64,000 nucleotides of DNA, taken from the NCBI RefSeq assembly GCF_039522585.1, contig NZ_BAAADR010000045.1; one strand, written 5' to 3'. Positions 21,151-29,744 of this stretch are shown one piece after another. Within the stretch, counting starts at the first letter, position 1, and each line of letters opens with the position of its first letter. The notes under the pieces were generated by a model. That model made no database searches and was not told the origin of the DNA. It saw only the letters and a list, made by a program, of their open reading frames with translations. Origin of the DNA: Bisbaumannia salifodinae. GTDB lineage: Bacteria > Pseudomonadota > Gammaproteobacteria > Pseudomonadales > Halomonadaceae. The position numbers and the translations under genes are program-made.

Positions 21151-21335
21151 TTTTCCAACTGCTGCTGGTCATCACCCTCTCCACGGGAGTCGAGTACACC
21201 AGCAGCGGGCCATTGGCGACCGAGTCCGACTGCCAAGAGCGCGCCCAAGCCATCCTCAACGCCTATCCGCGGGGCTCTGTGCGCGGATTCCAAGCCACCT
21301 GTCTTCCGGGGTATCGACTATGGTATCGACTATGA
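21147..21335 (+). CDS. small exported protein in the lysis cluster, 62 aa
   Basis: Starts with a short hydrophobic segment (MIFQLLLVITLSTGVEY) and has two Cys (DCQERAQ, ATCLPGY) that could pair in the periplasm. ATGA overlap upstream. Function unknown; role in lysis inferred from position. Confidence 0.6.
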   Translation: MIFQLLLVITLSTGVEYTSSGPLATESDCQERAQAILNAYPRGSVRGFQATCLPGYRLWYRL

Positions 21336-21640
21336 TCCGCCTCCTACTCACCGCCTGTCTCGCTCTGGCGCTGACCGCCTGTGCCTCAGTCCAGTCACCG
21401 CTGGATGACGGCTATCAGGTGGGCGACCTGACCGGTACCGTCATTCAACTCCAGGCCGAATACTGCGCCACCGCCGACCCGCGAGAGCGTGCCTTTCGCC
21501 TTGCGGCTCTTCGCGCTGCCGGCGTGCCTGTCCCTCCGTCCGGTGCCTGCACCGATATCCTCTCGCTGATTCCTGACGGCGAGCTGGATATCGATGTGGA
21601 GCAGGCTGAGCGCGACCGCGAGCGGTTCGAGGCCGAGTGA
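21332..21640 (+). CDS. putative lipoprotein of the lysis cluster
   Basis: Start at 21332 (MIRLLLTACLALALTACASV): signal peptide with lipobox LTAC, so an outer- or inner-membrane lipoprotein of 102 residues is predicted. The mature part has two further Cys and an acidic tail (DIDVEQAERDRERFEAE). A Rz1-like outer spanin is possible but it lacks the usual Pro-rich segment. Confidence 0.7.
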   Translation: MIRLLLTACLALALTACASVQSPLDDGYQVGDLTGTVIQLQAEYCATADPRERAFRLAALRAAGVPVPPSGACTDILSLIPDGELDIDVEQAERDRERFEAE

Positions 21641-21999
21641 TGCCGTTTCTCACGAACCTCCACACCGTCGCCCACGGCCCAGGCCAATGGCGGCTGGCCC
21701 GCGATCTGATCTACAGCTCGGCTCGCTACGGTCAACTGATCGAGGCGCCGTCAGGGTTTGTGACCGACTATGCATCCGTGCCGCGCCTGCCGTTCGTGTT
21801 CGTGCTGACCGGCGACACAGGCCACCGGGCAGCGGTTATCCACGATTACCTCTATCGCCACGGCGCCCCTCAATGGAGCCGCCGCCAGGCCGATCAGATT
21901 TTCCGCGACGCGTTACTAGAGAGTGAGCCGAGATGGCGAGCATGGATCATGTGGGCCGGCGTCCGCGTGGGCGGATGGCGCGCCTGGCACGGCGCATAG
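21640..21999 (+). CDS. DUF1353 family phage protein
   Basis: A 119-residue protein with the DUF1353 landmarks GFVTDYASVPRLPFVF, then GHRAAVIHDYLYR and the following DQIFRDAL. The family is common near lysis and tail genes of phages; its role is not established. Start at 21640; GTG at 21637 is possible. Confidence 0.85.
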   Translation: MPFLTNLHTVAHGPGQWRLARDLIYSSARYGQLIEAPSGFVTDYASVPRLPFVFVLTGDTGHRAAVIHDYLYRHGAPQWSRRQADQIFRDALLESEPRWRAWIMWAGVRVGGWRAWHGA

Positions 22000-22073
22000 A
22001 GATCCGAGCCCGCGAGGCGTGGATCGTCGGCAGCATGATCGCTGGGTTCGTGTGGCATAGGAGCGGGCGATGA
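21933..22073 (+). CDS. small basic membrane ORF, 46 aa
   Basis: Overlaps the DUF1353 gene by 67 nt in another frame and ends in an ATGA overlap with the next gene. Basic first half (GRRPRGRMARLARRIEIRAR), hydrophobic second half (AWIVGSMIAGFVW). Plausible by the coupling pattern of its neighbours, but the start has no strong ribosome-binding site. Confidence 0.35.
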   Translation: MASMDHVGRRPRGRMARLARRIEIRAREAWIVGSMIAGFVWHRSGR

Positions 22074-22255
22074 CTATCCGAGACCAACTGGCCGCCACCG
22101 GCCGGCAAAATGCCGATTCCCTGGGCGTGGGCCTCCCTGCCCTACTAATGCTCGCCGCCGAGCAGTGGTTGGGCCTCCAACTACCTACCGAGGTAGCGAT
22201 ACTCGCCGCCGCCCTGCTGGGCAGCTGGGGCGCCAAGATCAAGAGGGTTGAGTGA
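22070..22255 (+). CDS. holin-like membrane protein, 61 aa
   Basis: Two hydrophobic segments (LGVGLPALLMLAAEQWLGL and PTEVAILAAALLGSWGA) separated by a short polar turn, with a basic end (KIKRVE), the layout of a small class II holin. GAGCGGG upstream. It follows the endolysin cluster, so it competes with 20896-21150 for the holin role. Confidence 0.65.
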   Translation: MTIRDQLAATGRQNADSLGVGLPALLMLAAEQWLGLQLPTEVAILAAALLGSWGAKIKRVE

Positions 22256-22298
22256 TGCGCGAAGAAGACTGGTTCTTGTCCGAAAGAAAGGGCGTCTG

Positions 22299-22430
22299 AT
22301 GCCTGATTTCGACCTATCCCGCATGAGAGAGGCCGTTAACAGCGGCTGTCGGGTGGTCCCTGCCGGTCTGACCCCCGAGCAGCTGGAGCGCTGGATCATC
22401 GTCCAGGCAAAGGCGCTGCCGAGGCAGTGA
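22299..22430 (+). CDS. small phage protein, 43 aa
   Basis: Start at 22299 (MPDFDLSRMREAVNSGCRVV). TPEQLERWIIVQAKAL is a likely helix. It is preceded by a 14-codon frame at 22255 that overlaps it by 1 nt. No family recognised. Confidence 0.5.
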   Translation: MPDFDLSRMREAVNSGCRVVPAGLTPEQLERWIIVQAKALPRQ

Positions 22431-22431
22431 G

Positions 22432-22596
22432 ATGGCCACTGACCTCCCCACCCTCCCCGGCCATCTCAGCCCTGACGGCCTCACCCCAGACGAACACACC
22501 CAGGCGCTGATAGACGAGCTGGCCGCTTGGTCATTCGCCTGGGATGACGACCGCAATTTGGTGATGCTCACCGAGGAGAGCGCATGGCTACTGTGA
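22432..22596 (+). CDS. small acidic phage protein, 54 aa
   Basis: ATG at 22432 one base after the previous stop. Acidic and Trp-rich (DEHTQALIDELAAWSFAWDDDRN). Tight packing with neighbours supports it; function unknown. Confidence 0.5.
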   Translation: MATDLPTLPGHLSPDGLTPDEHTQALIDELAAWSFAWDDDRNLVMLTEESAWLL

Positions 22597-22763
22597 CCCG
22601 CCTACCCTGCGCCACGTATCGCACCGATATTCCGGCCAGCCTGCGCACCCACGCCGGCGATGGCCTACATCATGTGGAAGTGTGGCCACCAGAACGACAT
22701 GGTGCCGAGGTACGACCCCCTGCCCTACCTGCCGGAATCGCCCATCCATCCCTGGCCGGGTAG
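22584..22763 (+). CDS. small ORF, 59 aa, competing with an overlapping frame
   Basis: ATG at 22584 has GAGGAG upstream and overlaps the end of the previous gene. An alternative +1 frame at 22660-22791 encodes 43 residues with MAYIMWKCGHQNDMVPRYDP, which looks more protein-like but lacks a clear ribosome-binding site. Probably only one is real. Confidence 0.35.
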   Translation: MATVTRLPCATYRTDIPASLRTHAGDGLHHVEVWPPERHGAEVRPPALPAGIAHPSLAG

Positions 22764-22921
22764 CCACGACCTGACCACCACGTATTGCTGAATCTAGGCG
22801 GAGAGCCTCAGGAGGTGATCCAGATCTCCAAGCCGGTCACTGGAGAACCGCGCATCCGCCAACTCACCGAGAGGTGATGCGGCGGCCCTACATCTAAACC
22901 CAGCAGGAAGGGGCCTCGCAC

Positions 22922-23821
22922 ATGCCGTATGTCATCCCTGGAGATAACGGCGCGTACGAATTCCCCGCCGAAAGCATTCTCAGCGCTCGCGTGCTCACGA
23001 TTGCCCCTGAAGGGGTCACGGCTGGCACGCTTACCGTAGAGGCGAAATACCCCCACTCTGGGGCGGCATGGCTATCTGTCCCTCACGGCGTGGTGGATGT
23101 CAGTCAGCCGTTTACGCTCAGGGTCGGCAGCCCTGTTGGCCGCTATCGCTTCACGCTGTCGGGCGTAGTGGGTAGCGGTTCCATCACCGTCACCGAGTCG
23201 TTTCATGACACGGGTAGTGGCGCTGGGTACGGGGCTGCCGAGGTGGACGTAACCCCTGAGTTGGCGAGTGGGCCGGACGGATTTCGCCGCATGCGTGTGG
23301 ACACCGGCGAGCCGGGGTTTTGGGCAGCCCAGCAGTTCGCCTGGGAGTATGAGCTATCCCTCGCGGCAGGCGAGACACAGGTGTTTAGGTTCGACCTGCC
23401 GGTAGACGTCATCCTCCTCGACTCCCAACTGTCAGTAGACGATGGATCGCTCTACTACCGCGTCTATCGGGCTGATCAGATTACCGAGACCGGGACCTTC
23501 GCCACTAACGTGACATCAAAGGCCCACCCGCTCAACGTGACATCGTTCGCGCCTAGCTATGCGCTACAGACAACCGCATGGACGGATGGGGTGTCGGCCA
23601 CCGGCGGAATCACGATAGACGATGACTCGCCCTATCCAGTCAGGAGAGTTCGAACCTCCGGCGCCACTGCTCATGCATCGCTCGTCGGAGCCAATGCCGG
23701 ATTGATGCGGGGCTTTCCCCCGACATCTGCATATGTGGTCGCAACGCAACTCCCCGGCGCCGGTGGAGGGACAAGCGGCATCATCACCCTGAAGTTCGAA
23801 GAGCGCACCTGGGGTTATTAA
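22922..23821 (+). CDS. phage protein of unknown function before terminase, 299 aa
   Basis: A beta-rich 299-residue protein with no transmembrane segments. Its N-terminal 100 residues (VLTIAPEGVTAGTLTVEAKYPHSGAAWLSV) look Ig-like, and Gly/Thr-rich strands follow. GGAAGGGG precedes the ATG. Its position just before the terminase genes and its composition suggest a virion component such as a decoration or fibre protein; I recognise no family. Confidence 0.7.
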   Translation: MPYVIPGDNGAYEFPAESILSARVLTIAPEGVTAGTLTVEAKYPHSGAAWLSVPHGVVDVSQPFTLRVGSPVGRYRFTLSGVVGSGSITVTESFHDTGSGAGYGAAEVDVTPELASGPDGFRRMRVDTGEPGFWAAQQFAWEYELSLAAGETQVFRFDLPVDVILLDSQLSVDDGSLYYRVYRADQITETGTFATNVTSKAHPLNVTSFAPSYALQTTAWTDGVSATGGITIDDDSPYPVRRVRTSGATAHASLVGANAGLMRGFPPTSAYVVATQLPGAGGGTSGIITLKFEERTWGY

Positions 23822-23851
23822 CCTGGGGACGCGCAACACGAAGAGGCTCAA

Positions 23852-24331
23852 ATGGCAGCACCTAAAGGCAACCAGTTCTGGAAGGCCAGGACGAAGCACG
23901 GCAGAGACAAGCTGTTCGCCTCTGCGGAGGTGCTGTGGGCTGCCTGCTGCGAATACTTCCAGTGGGTAGAGAAGAATCCGCTGTGGGAATCGAAGCCGTT
24001 TCACCACCAAGGCGAGATCGTCACGGCGACCGTGCCGAAGATGCGAGCCATGACTCTGGATGGACTATGCATCTTCCTGGATATAGACCCGACGACGTGG
24101 CGAGACTGGAGAAGCGCTGAAGATTTTTCCCCGATCGTCACGCGAGTGGAATCCATAATCCGCGATCAGAAGTTCAGTGGCGCCGCGGCTGATTTGCTGA
24201 ACGCTAGCATCATCGCCCGAGATCTTGGGCTGAAAGACGCCAACTCCCACGAGCACACCGGCGCCAACGGCGGACCCATCGAAACCGTCACTCGCGTTGA
24301 GCTGGTAGCGGACACCGGCGATGACCACTAA
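23852..24331 (+). CDS. terminase small subunit (P22 gp3-like)
   Basis: A 159-residue protein starting MAAPKGNQFWKARTKHGRDKLF, with the CEYFQWVEKNPLW and MTLDGLCIFLDIDPTTWRDWR segments typical of the P22-gp3-type DNA-packaging subunit. It binds the pac site and starts headful packaging, so the virion DNA is likely circularly permuted. Overlaps the large subunit gene by 11 nt. Confidence 0.88.
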   Translation: MAAPKGNQFWKARTKHGRDKLFASAEVLWAACCEYFQWVEKNPLWESKPFHHQGEIVTATVPKMRAMTLDGLCIFLDIDPTTWRDWRSAEDFSPIVTRVESIIRDQKFSGAAADLLNASIIARDLGLKDANSHEHTGANGGPIETVTRVELVADTGDDH

Positions 24332-25640
24332 GCAGGTCAAGATACCGCCGAAGCTGATCCCCGTCTTTGCCGCCCAGAACGTTCGCTACCGTGGCGCCTA
24401 CGGAGGCAGGGGTTCAGCCAAGACGCGCACCTTCGCAAAGATGGCTGCCATCCGCGGCTACATGCTGGCCCAGGAAGGCAAGTCGGGACTGATCCTATGC
24501 GGGCGGGAGTTCATGAACTCCCTGGACGAGTCGTCCATGTCCGAGGTCAAGGCAGCCATCCAGTCCGAGCCGTGGCTTGCCGCGCATTACGACATCGGTG
24601 AGAAGTACATCCGCACTGCCGACCGCAATATCGAGTTCGCCTTTGCCGGTCTCCGGCACAACCTGGACAGCATCAAGTCCAAGGCGCGCATTCACATCCT
24701 ATGGGTGGATGAGGCCGAGCCGGTTAGCGAGAAGGCCTGGGTGAAGGTCATCCCCACGGTGCGCGAGCACGACTCCGAGATCTGGATCACCTGGAACCCG
24801 GAGCGCGAGAACAGCGCGACCAATAAGCGCTTCCGCATCGACGCTCCTGAAGACTCAGTCATCGTAGAGATGAACTGGCGGGATAACCCATGGTTTCCCG
24901 AAGTCCTCAACCATGAGCGCCTGGAGGATTTGCAGAAGCGTCCCGATCAGTACGACCACATCTGGGAAGGCGATTTCGTCCGAGTGGTGGAGGGTGCCTA
25001 TTACGCCCGCCACATCACCGAAGCTCGCATGCAGCACCGGATTGGGCGAGTCGCAAAAGACCCGCACTTGCCTATCAAGCTGTTCTGCGACATTGGCGGC
25101 ACAGGTGCGCGCTCTGACGCATTTGCGATGTGGGCCGTTCAGTTCGTTGGTCACGAGATCCGCATCCTCGATTACTACGAGGCGCAGGGCCAGGAGTTGG
25201 GTCATCACCTGGGGTGGATGCGCAATCGCGGCTACACGCCCGACACCTCCGAGGTCTACCTGCCGCACGATGGCAAGACGCAGGACCGCGTGTTCTCGGT
25301 CAGCTACGAGTCGGCATTCAAGCAGGCCGGATATCGCGTGATCGTGGTGCCCAATCAGGGCAAGGGCGCCGCCTCCGCTCGCATCGACGAGGCACGCCGG
25401 TTGTTCCCTTCGATGTGGTTCAACGAAGCCACCTGCAAGCCAGGGCTAGACGCCCTGGGCTGGTATCACGAGAAGAAAGACGAGCAGCGCGACATCGGGC
25501 TCGGGCCCAATCACGACTGGTCATCGCATGCTGCCGACGCGTTCGGGTTGATGGCAGTCAGCCACAAGCCCCCGAAGTCCACTGCAAAGCGTCTCACCTA
25601 CAAAGTTCACCGCCCGCGCGACAGAGGAATGGGATACTAA
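24321..25640 (+). CDS. terminase large subunit
   Basis: A 439-residue PBSX/Terminase_3-type ATPase-nuclease. Walker A-like YGGRGSAKTRT near residue 30, Walker B HILWVDEAE near residue 127, coupling motif ITWNPE. Nuclease Asp residues: FCDIGGTGARSDAF and the final HDWSSHAADAFG. It drives DNA into the prohead at the portal and makes the headful cut. Confidence 0.96.
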   Translation: MTTKQVKIPPKLIPVFAAQNVRYRGAYGGRGSAKTRTFAKMAAIRGYMLAQEGKSGLILCGREFMNSLDESSMSEVKAAIQSEPWLAAHYDIGEKYIRTADRNIEFAFAGLRHNLDSIKSKARIHILWVDEAEPVSEKAWVKVIPTVREHDSEIWITWNPERENSATNKRFRIDAPEDSVIVEMNWRDNPWFPEVLNHERLEDLQKRPDQYDHIWEGDFVRVVEGAYYARHITEARMQHRIGRVAKDPHLPIKLFCDIGGTGARSDAFAMWAVQFVGHEIRILDYYEAQGQELGHHLGWMRNRGYTPDTSEVYLPHDGKTQDRVFSVSYESAFKQAGYRVIVVPNQGKGAASARIDEARRLFPSMWFNEATCKPGLDALGWYHEKKDEQRDIGLGPNHDWSSHAADAFGLMAVSHKPPKSTAKRLTYKVHRPRDRGMGY

Positions 25641-26012
25641 ATGGCTACTATCAACCCAACAGTCACCACGCTGCGCGACGGCTTGGTAATGAAAGTCGTC
25701 TACGAGACCCTTACCACCACCAATGACGTGGGCGCGGAGCTCCCTTTTGCGGAGTGGTTCGACCGCACCGTGCAGGCCACCGGCACCTTCGGTTCCGGCG
25801 GTACAGTCGTATGGGAGGGCTCCAACGACGGCGGCACCACTTGGGCCACGCTCAAGGATCGCCAGGGCAACGCGTTGTCGTTCACTGCTGCTGGTCTGGG
25901 GGCCGTGGATGGCATCACCGAGCTCGCCCGCCCCAGGGTCACTGCCGGCGACGGCACCACTGACATCAATGTCAGCGTCCTGTGCCTGCGACGCACCGGG
26001 ATGCGCACATGA
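25641..26012 (+). CDS. small structural-type protein, 123 aa
   Basis: Begins right after the terminase stop. A beta-rich protein (ATGTFGSGGTVVWEGSNDGGTTWATL) resembling small decoration or virion proteins found between terminase and portal genes in podoviruses. Its stop overlaps the portal start (ATGA). Exact role unknown. Confidence 0.65.
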   Translation: MATINPTVTTLRDGLVMKVVYETLTTTNDVGAELPFAEWFDRTVQATGTFGSGGTVVWEGSNDGGTTWATLKDRQGNALSFTAAGLGAVDGITELARPRVTAGDGTTDINVSVLCLRRTGMRT

Positions 26013-28339
26013 TGGAAATGCGCGCCCTAAAACAGCTCAGCGAGGAAGAATTGCTCGAGCTGATGGCTGGGATGGACGACGAGGAGCTGGAAGAGCTCAA
26101 GGACGCCATGGAGAAGGCCGAGGCGGAGCGAGTCGCCCGACTCGACGCCCTGGGCAACGCCCTGGCTCAGCGCCGCGCAGAGGCTATCGCTGCCCGCCAT
26201 ACCTCTGGCATTGAGGAAGAGTGGCTCCAAGACGAGGAGTTCTACGAGGGCATTGATGACGCGAATCGCGGCGAGAATGCTGCATGGTCGTCCAAGCCGC
26301 CCGGGCAAGAGACGATTGACGCCGACGACACCTCTTCGACCATCTTCCTGAACGTAACCGGCACCTACTGCGATGCAGCGAGTGCCAGCCTGGCCGACAT
26401 GCTGCTGCCCACCGATGACAGCGCGTGGCAGTTGGAGCCCACGCCAGTCGCGGAGCTGATCCCCTTCGCCGAGGGCGATATCCCGCCGCAAGTCAGGCAG
26501 CAGATTGCCTCCGAAGCTCAGGGGCGGCCGCCGGAAGAGGTTGAGGCGCACGTAGCGCGCAAAGAGCAAGAGATTGCTGCCGAGGCACGCCGGATTCTCG
26601 ATGAAGCCAAAGACAAGGCCGGGGCTGCCCAGAAGCGCATCGAGGACTGGCACGTCGAGTGCCAATACCACGCCGAGGTGCGCAAGGTCATTGAGGACGC
26701 CGCTAAGGTGGGCTCTGGGGTGCTCAAAGGCCCCTTCCCGATGCGCAAGCGCCATGTGGCCTATGTCGATGGCGGACTGGTTATCCAGGAGGAGATCAAG
26801 CCGGTCTCCAAGCGCATTGATTACCGGAACCTGTACCCCGATGGCGGCTGTGGTGACAGCATCCACAACGGCTCGTTCGTGTTCGAGCGGGACGACATCA
26901 CCGAGAAGCAGTTGCGTGAGCTGATTGGCTCTCCCGGCTACGACGAGGGGCAGATTCTCGCGGTGCTGGATGAAGGCCCCGCTGAGGCCGGCAAGGTCCA
27001 CCAGGAGGTGGGCGACATGCGCCGGCGCGAGACCAAATCGCTGTACGAGATATGGTATTACCACGGCGACCTGAAGAAGGACGACCTCGAGTCCGCTGGC
27101 TGCGAGTGTGACGACGAGACCCCCGACACTGTCCCCGCGCAGATCACCATGGTTAACAACCGGGTGATCAAGGCCACGATGAACCCGCTGGACACCGGCG
27201 AGTTCCCTTATGACGTAATGGTCTGGAAGAAGCGCAACGGCATGCCTTGGGGCGTGGGTATCGCGCGTCTGATCCGCACCCCGCAGCGCATGATCAACGG
27301 CGCGGCTCGCAACTTGATGGACAACGCCGGCCTGGCTGGCGGACCGATGTGGGCATTCAAACCCGGCATTCTCGAGCCTATGGACGGGGTGGCCGAGCTC
27401 GCCCCTCGCAAGGGCTGGATCGCATCGGAGGACGCCGACCTGGAGGACCTGTCCCGGGCGTTCAGCTACTTCAAGCTCGACATGATGGTCAACGAGCTCC
27501 AGGCGATCATCTATCTCGGCCTCAAGATGGCTGAGGACGTCACCGGGTTGCCGATGATCATGCAGGGCCAGATGGGCGCCCAGAAGCTCGATACCCTGGG
27601 CCAGACTCAGCTCCTCAACAACAACGCCAACATCGTGCGCCGACGCATTGCGCGACTTTTCGATGACCTAGTGACCGAGCCTCACGTGCGCCGTTACTAC
27701 GCCTACCTACTCCAGTACGGTGAGGACGACGAGAAAGGCGAGTTTGTGATCGATGCCCGCGGCTCCTCTAACCTCGTCGAGCGTGCGGTGCAGAAAGAGA
27801 AGACGATGGAATGGCTGCAACTCTCGCAGAACCCCATTTTCGGCATTGACCCCAAGCGCGTGGCCAAGGAGCTGCTTCGCGCCGACAAGTTCGATCCCAA
27901 GGCGTTCGAGTTCGACGACGAGGAGTGGCGCGAGATCGTCACCAAGCTTTCTCAGCCGCAAGACGATGCCGGCATGCAGGCCAAGATGGCCCAGCTTGAG
28001 CTCAAACAGGCGGAGCTACAAGCCAAGCATGAGCAATGGCAGGTCGAAGAGCAGCGCAAGGCCCAGCAGCAACAGTTTGATCAGCAGTACAAGGCCGCAG
28101 AGTTGCAGAGTGATCAGGAGATTGCCCGACAGAAGATGGCATCCGAGCAGGGCGTCACGCTGGCCCAGCTTGAAGCCAAGCTCGGGATCGAATCCCAGAA
28201 GCTGGAGGCTGAGATGCAGAAGACCTCCGCCCAGTTGCAGAACCAGCGCGACCTCGAGGCAGCCAAGCTCACCGACTCGCAGAACGAGCGCCAGGCGCGC
28301 CGAGAGAATATGGACAATGGCTACGACTCCTGGGGGTGA
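26009..28339 (+). CDS. portal protein
   Basis: A 776-residue podoviral portal. An acidic helical N-terminus is followed by the portal core (NVTGTYCDAASASLADMLLPTDDSAWQLEPTP; later ELIGSPGYDEGQI; GVGIARLIRTPQRMINGAARNLMDNAGLAGGPM). Residues 660-776 form a long Gln/Glu-rich coiled coil, typical of portals with an internal barrel. It is the DNA channel and terminase dock. Start at 26009 is coupled to the upstream gene by ATGA. Confidence 0.92.
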   Translation: MMEMRALKQLSEEELLELMAGMDDEELEELKDAMEKAEAERVARLDALGNALAQRRAEAIAARHTSGIEEEWLQDEEFYEGIDDANRGENAAWSSKPPGQETIDADDTSSTIFLNVTGTYCDAASASLADMLLPTDDSAWQLEPTPVAELIPFAEGDIPPQVRQQIASEAQGRPPEEVEAHVARKEQEIAAEARRILDEAKDKAGAAQKRIEDWHVECQYHAEVRKVIEDAAKVGSGVLKGPFPMRKRHVAYVDGGLVIQEEIKPVSKRIDYRNLYPDGGCGDSIHNGSFVFERDDITEKQLRELIGSPGYDEGQILAVLDEGPAEAGKVHQEVGDMRRRETKSLYEIWYYHGDLKKDDLESAGCECDDETPDTVPAQITMVNNRVIKATMNPLDTGEFPYDVMVWKKRNGMPWGVGIARLIRTPQRMINGAARNLMDNAGLAGGPMWAFKPGILEPMDGVAELAPRKGWIASEDADLEDLSRAFSYFKLDMMVNELQAIIYLGLKMAEDVTGLPMIMQGQMGAQKLDTLGQTQLLNNNANIVRRRIARLFDDLVTEPHVRRYYAYLLQYGEDDEKGEFVIDARGSSNLVERAVQKEKTMEWLQLSQNPIFGIDPKRVAKELLRADKFDPKAFEFDDEEWREIVTKLSQPQDDAGMQAKMAQLELKQAELQAKHEQWQVEEQRKAQQQQFDQQYKAAELQSDQEIARQKMASEQGVTLAQLEAKLGIESQKLEAEMQKTSAQLQNQRDLEAAKLTDSQNERQARRENMDNGYDSWG

Positions 28340-28340
28340 T

Positions 28341-28559
28341 ATGACATTATTCGACGCCAGGGGCCGCAAGATGCGCCCCGCCACAGCGACCGCAAAAGCG
28401 GTCGTTTTTGTTTCTGAGGACGGCGAGAGTTGGACCCCAGTCATGGCCTATAACGTCCCCGAATCCATCAAAGCGCTGGATGCCATGTCCTGGATGCTGC
28501 AAGGCGAGATCCTCGAGACAGCCGGCGGCAAACTCTACCGTGCCGAGTCCGCGCAATGA
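28341..28559 (+). CDS. small protein after portal, 72 aa
   Basis: Start 28341 (MTLFDARGRKMRPATATAKAVVFVSEDGESWTP). A compact alpha/beta protein of unknown function; its stop overlaps the next start by 4 nt. Similar short genes between portal and scaffold are usual in this virus type. Confidence 0.65.
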   Translation: MTLFDARGRKMRPATATAKAVVFVSEDGESWTPVMAYNVPESIKALDAMSWMLQGEILETAGGKLYRAESAQ

Positions 28560-28783
28560 TCCATCCCTTCAGCGAGATCGATAAGACGCAAGCCTGGTTC
28601 AAGAAGCTGCACGACTCCCTCGAAGCAAAGCTGGCCAAGCTGCGCGAGAAGAATGACGCTGACCGCGGTCCGGTCGATACCGCGCATCTCCGTGGCCAGA
28701 TTGCCGTCCTGAGGGAGTTGCTCAATGACATGAGTGACAAGCCGACCCCGCAAGCGCCCGCGCGCCGCAACCCGTACCAATAA
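28556..28783 (+). CDS. small helical protein, 75 aa
   Basis: A charged helical protein (WFKKLHDSLEAKLAKLREKNDADRG, then HLRGQIAVLRELLND) with a Pro-rich tail. It probably forms a coiled coil. Coupled by ATGA to the upstream gene. Role in the head unknown. Confidence 0.65.
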   Translation: MIHPFSEIDKTQAWFKKLHDSLEAKLAKLREKNDADRGPVDTAHLRGQIAVLRELLNDMSDKPTPQAPARRNPYQ

Positions 28784-28802
28784 GCCGCAAGGTGATAAAA
28801 AT

Positions 28803-29726
28803 ATGTCCACCGAAGTGACCAACCAAGACGACCTGACGCCCGAGCAGATCGAGGAGCAGGAAGAAGCTGCATTCCTCTCGGCCAGCCGGGGTGAAGAGCC
28901 GCCGCCTGTGTCCGAGGAAGCGCGTCGTGAAGGCGATGCCGAGGTGGACGACCAGGGCGAGAATCGAGAAGTCGCCGCCGAGGCAGAAGAGGGCGACGGA
29001 GAGTCGTCAGAAGTATCTGTCGACGATGAATTGGCCAACCTTTCACCTTCCACTATCGCGAAGCTGGAAGAACGGCTGATGAGCCAGATGGAGCAACGTC
29101 TGTCTGGCAGGCTTCGTAACATCGAGGGCCACATTGGCGGACTCAAGCACAACCTGACACAGCTCTCGGCCGCCTCCAAGGCCGCCAGGGAGCAAGGTAG
29201 CGAGGCCCCCAGCAAAGCCCAGATCAACGAGGCCATGCAGAGCGGAGAGAAGCTCAAGGCGCTGAAGGACGACTTCCCGGAATGGGCAGAGGCCTTACAG
29301 GAAGGGTTGGACGCCGTGGCGAGCCGAATCCCGCAGATTGACGAGCAGGCGCTTAACCAGCGCTTTCAATCCACCGAACAGGCCGCGCAGGAGCAAATGC
29401 GCACCGCTCGACAACTGGCCCGACTGGACAACGCGTATCCCGATTGGGAGCAGACCGTCCAGACCGACGCCTTTCAGAACTGGCTGGCCAATCAGCCGGA
29501 AGATATCCAGCAGAAAACATCCAGCGAGAACGCTGCCGACGCCATCGCCGTGCTTGATGCATTCCAAGAGCACACCAAGGCCTCGGCCCCTGATCTGACC
29601 GCTCAAAGCCGCCAGAAAACCAGGCTGGAAAGCGCCATCACCCCCACCACCGGTGGCCAAGTGACCCGGCGACAACCGAAAACCGAGCACGAAGAGTTCC
29701 TCGAGGCTTTCAACAGCCGAGGATAA
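28803..29726 (+). CDS. scaffolding protein
   Basis: A 307-residue, highly acidic N-terminus (EEAEEGDGESSEVSVDDEL) with a coiled-coil centre (LEERLMSQMEQRLSGRL) and a basic C-terminus, the profile of podovirus scaffolds. It lies directly before the major capsid gene, the usual order. It should fill and shape the prohead and leave before DNA packaging. Confidence 0.8.
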   Translation: MSTEVTNQDDLTPEQIEEQEEAAFLSASRGEEPPPVSEEARREGDAEVDDQGENREVAAEAEEGDGESSEVSVDDELANLSPSTIAKLEERLMSQMEQRLSGRLRNIEGHIGGLKHNLTQLSAASKAAREQGSEAPSKAQINEAMQSGEKLKALKDDFPEWAEALQEGLDAVASRIPQIDEQALNQRFQSTEQAAQEQMRTARQLARLDNAYPDWEQTVQTDAFQNWLANQPEDIQQKTSSENAADAIAVLDAFQEHTKASAPDLTAQSRQKTRLESAITPTTGGQVTRRQPKTEHEEFLEAFNSRG

Positions 29727-29744
29727 TCAGACCAGGAGGCCAAC

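Noticed and set aside
26027..27064. 345-codon minus-strand frame
   Set aside because: Antisense shadow of the portal gene; GC-rich codon structure leaves the opposite frame open.
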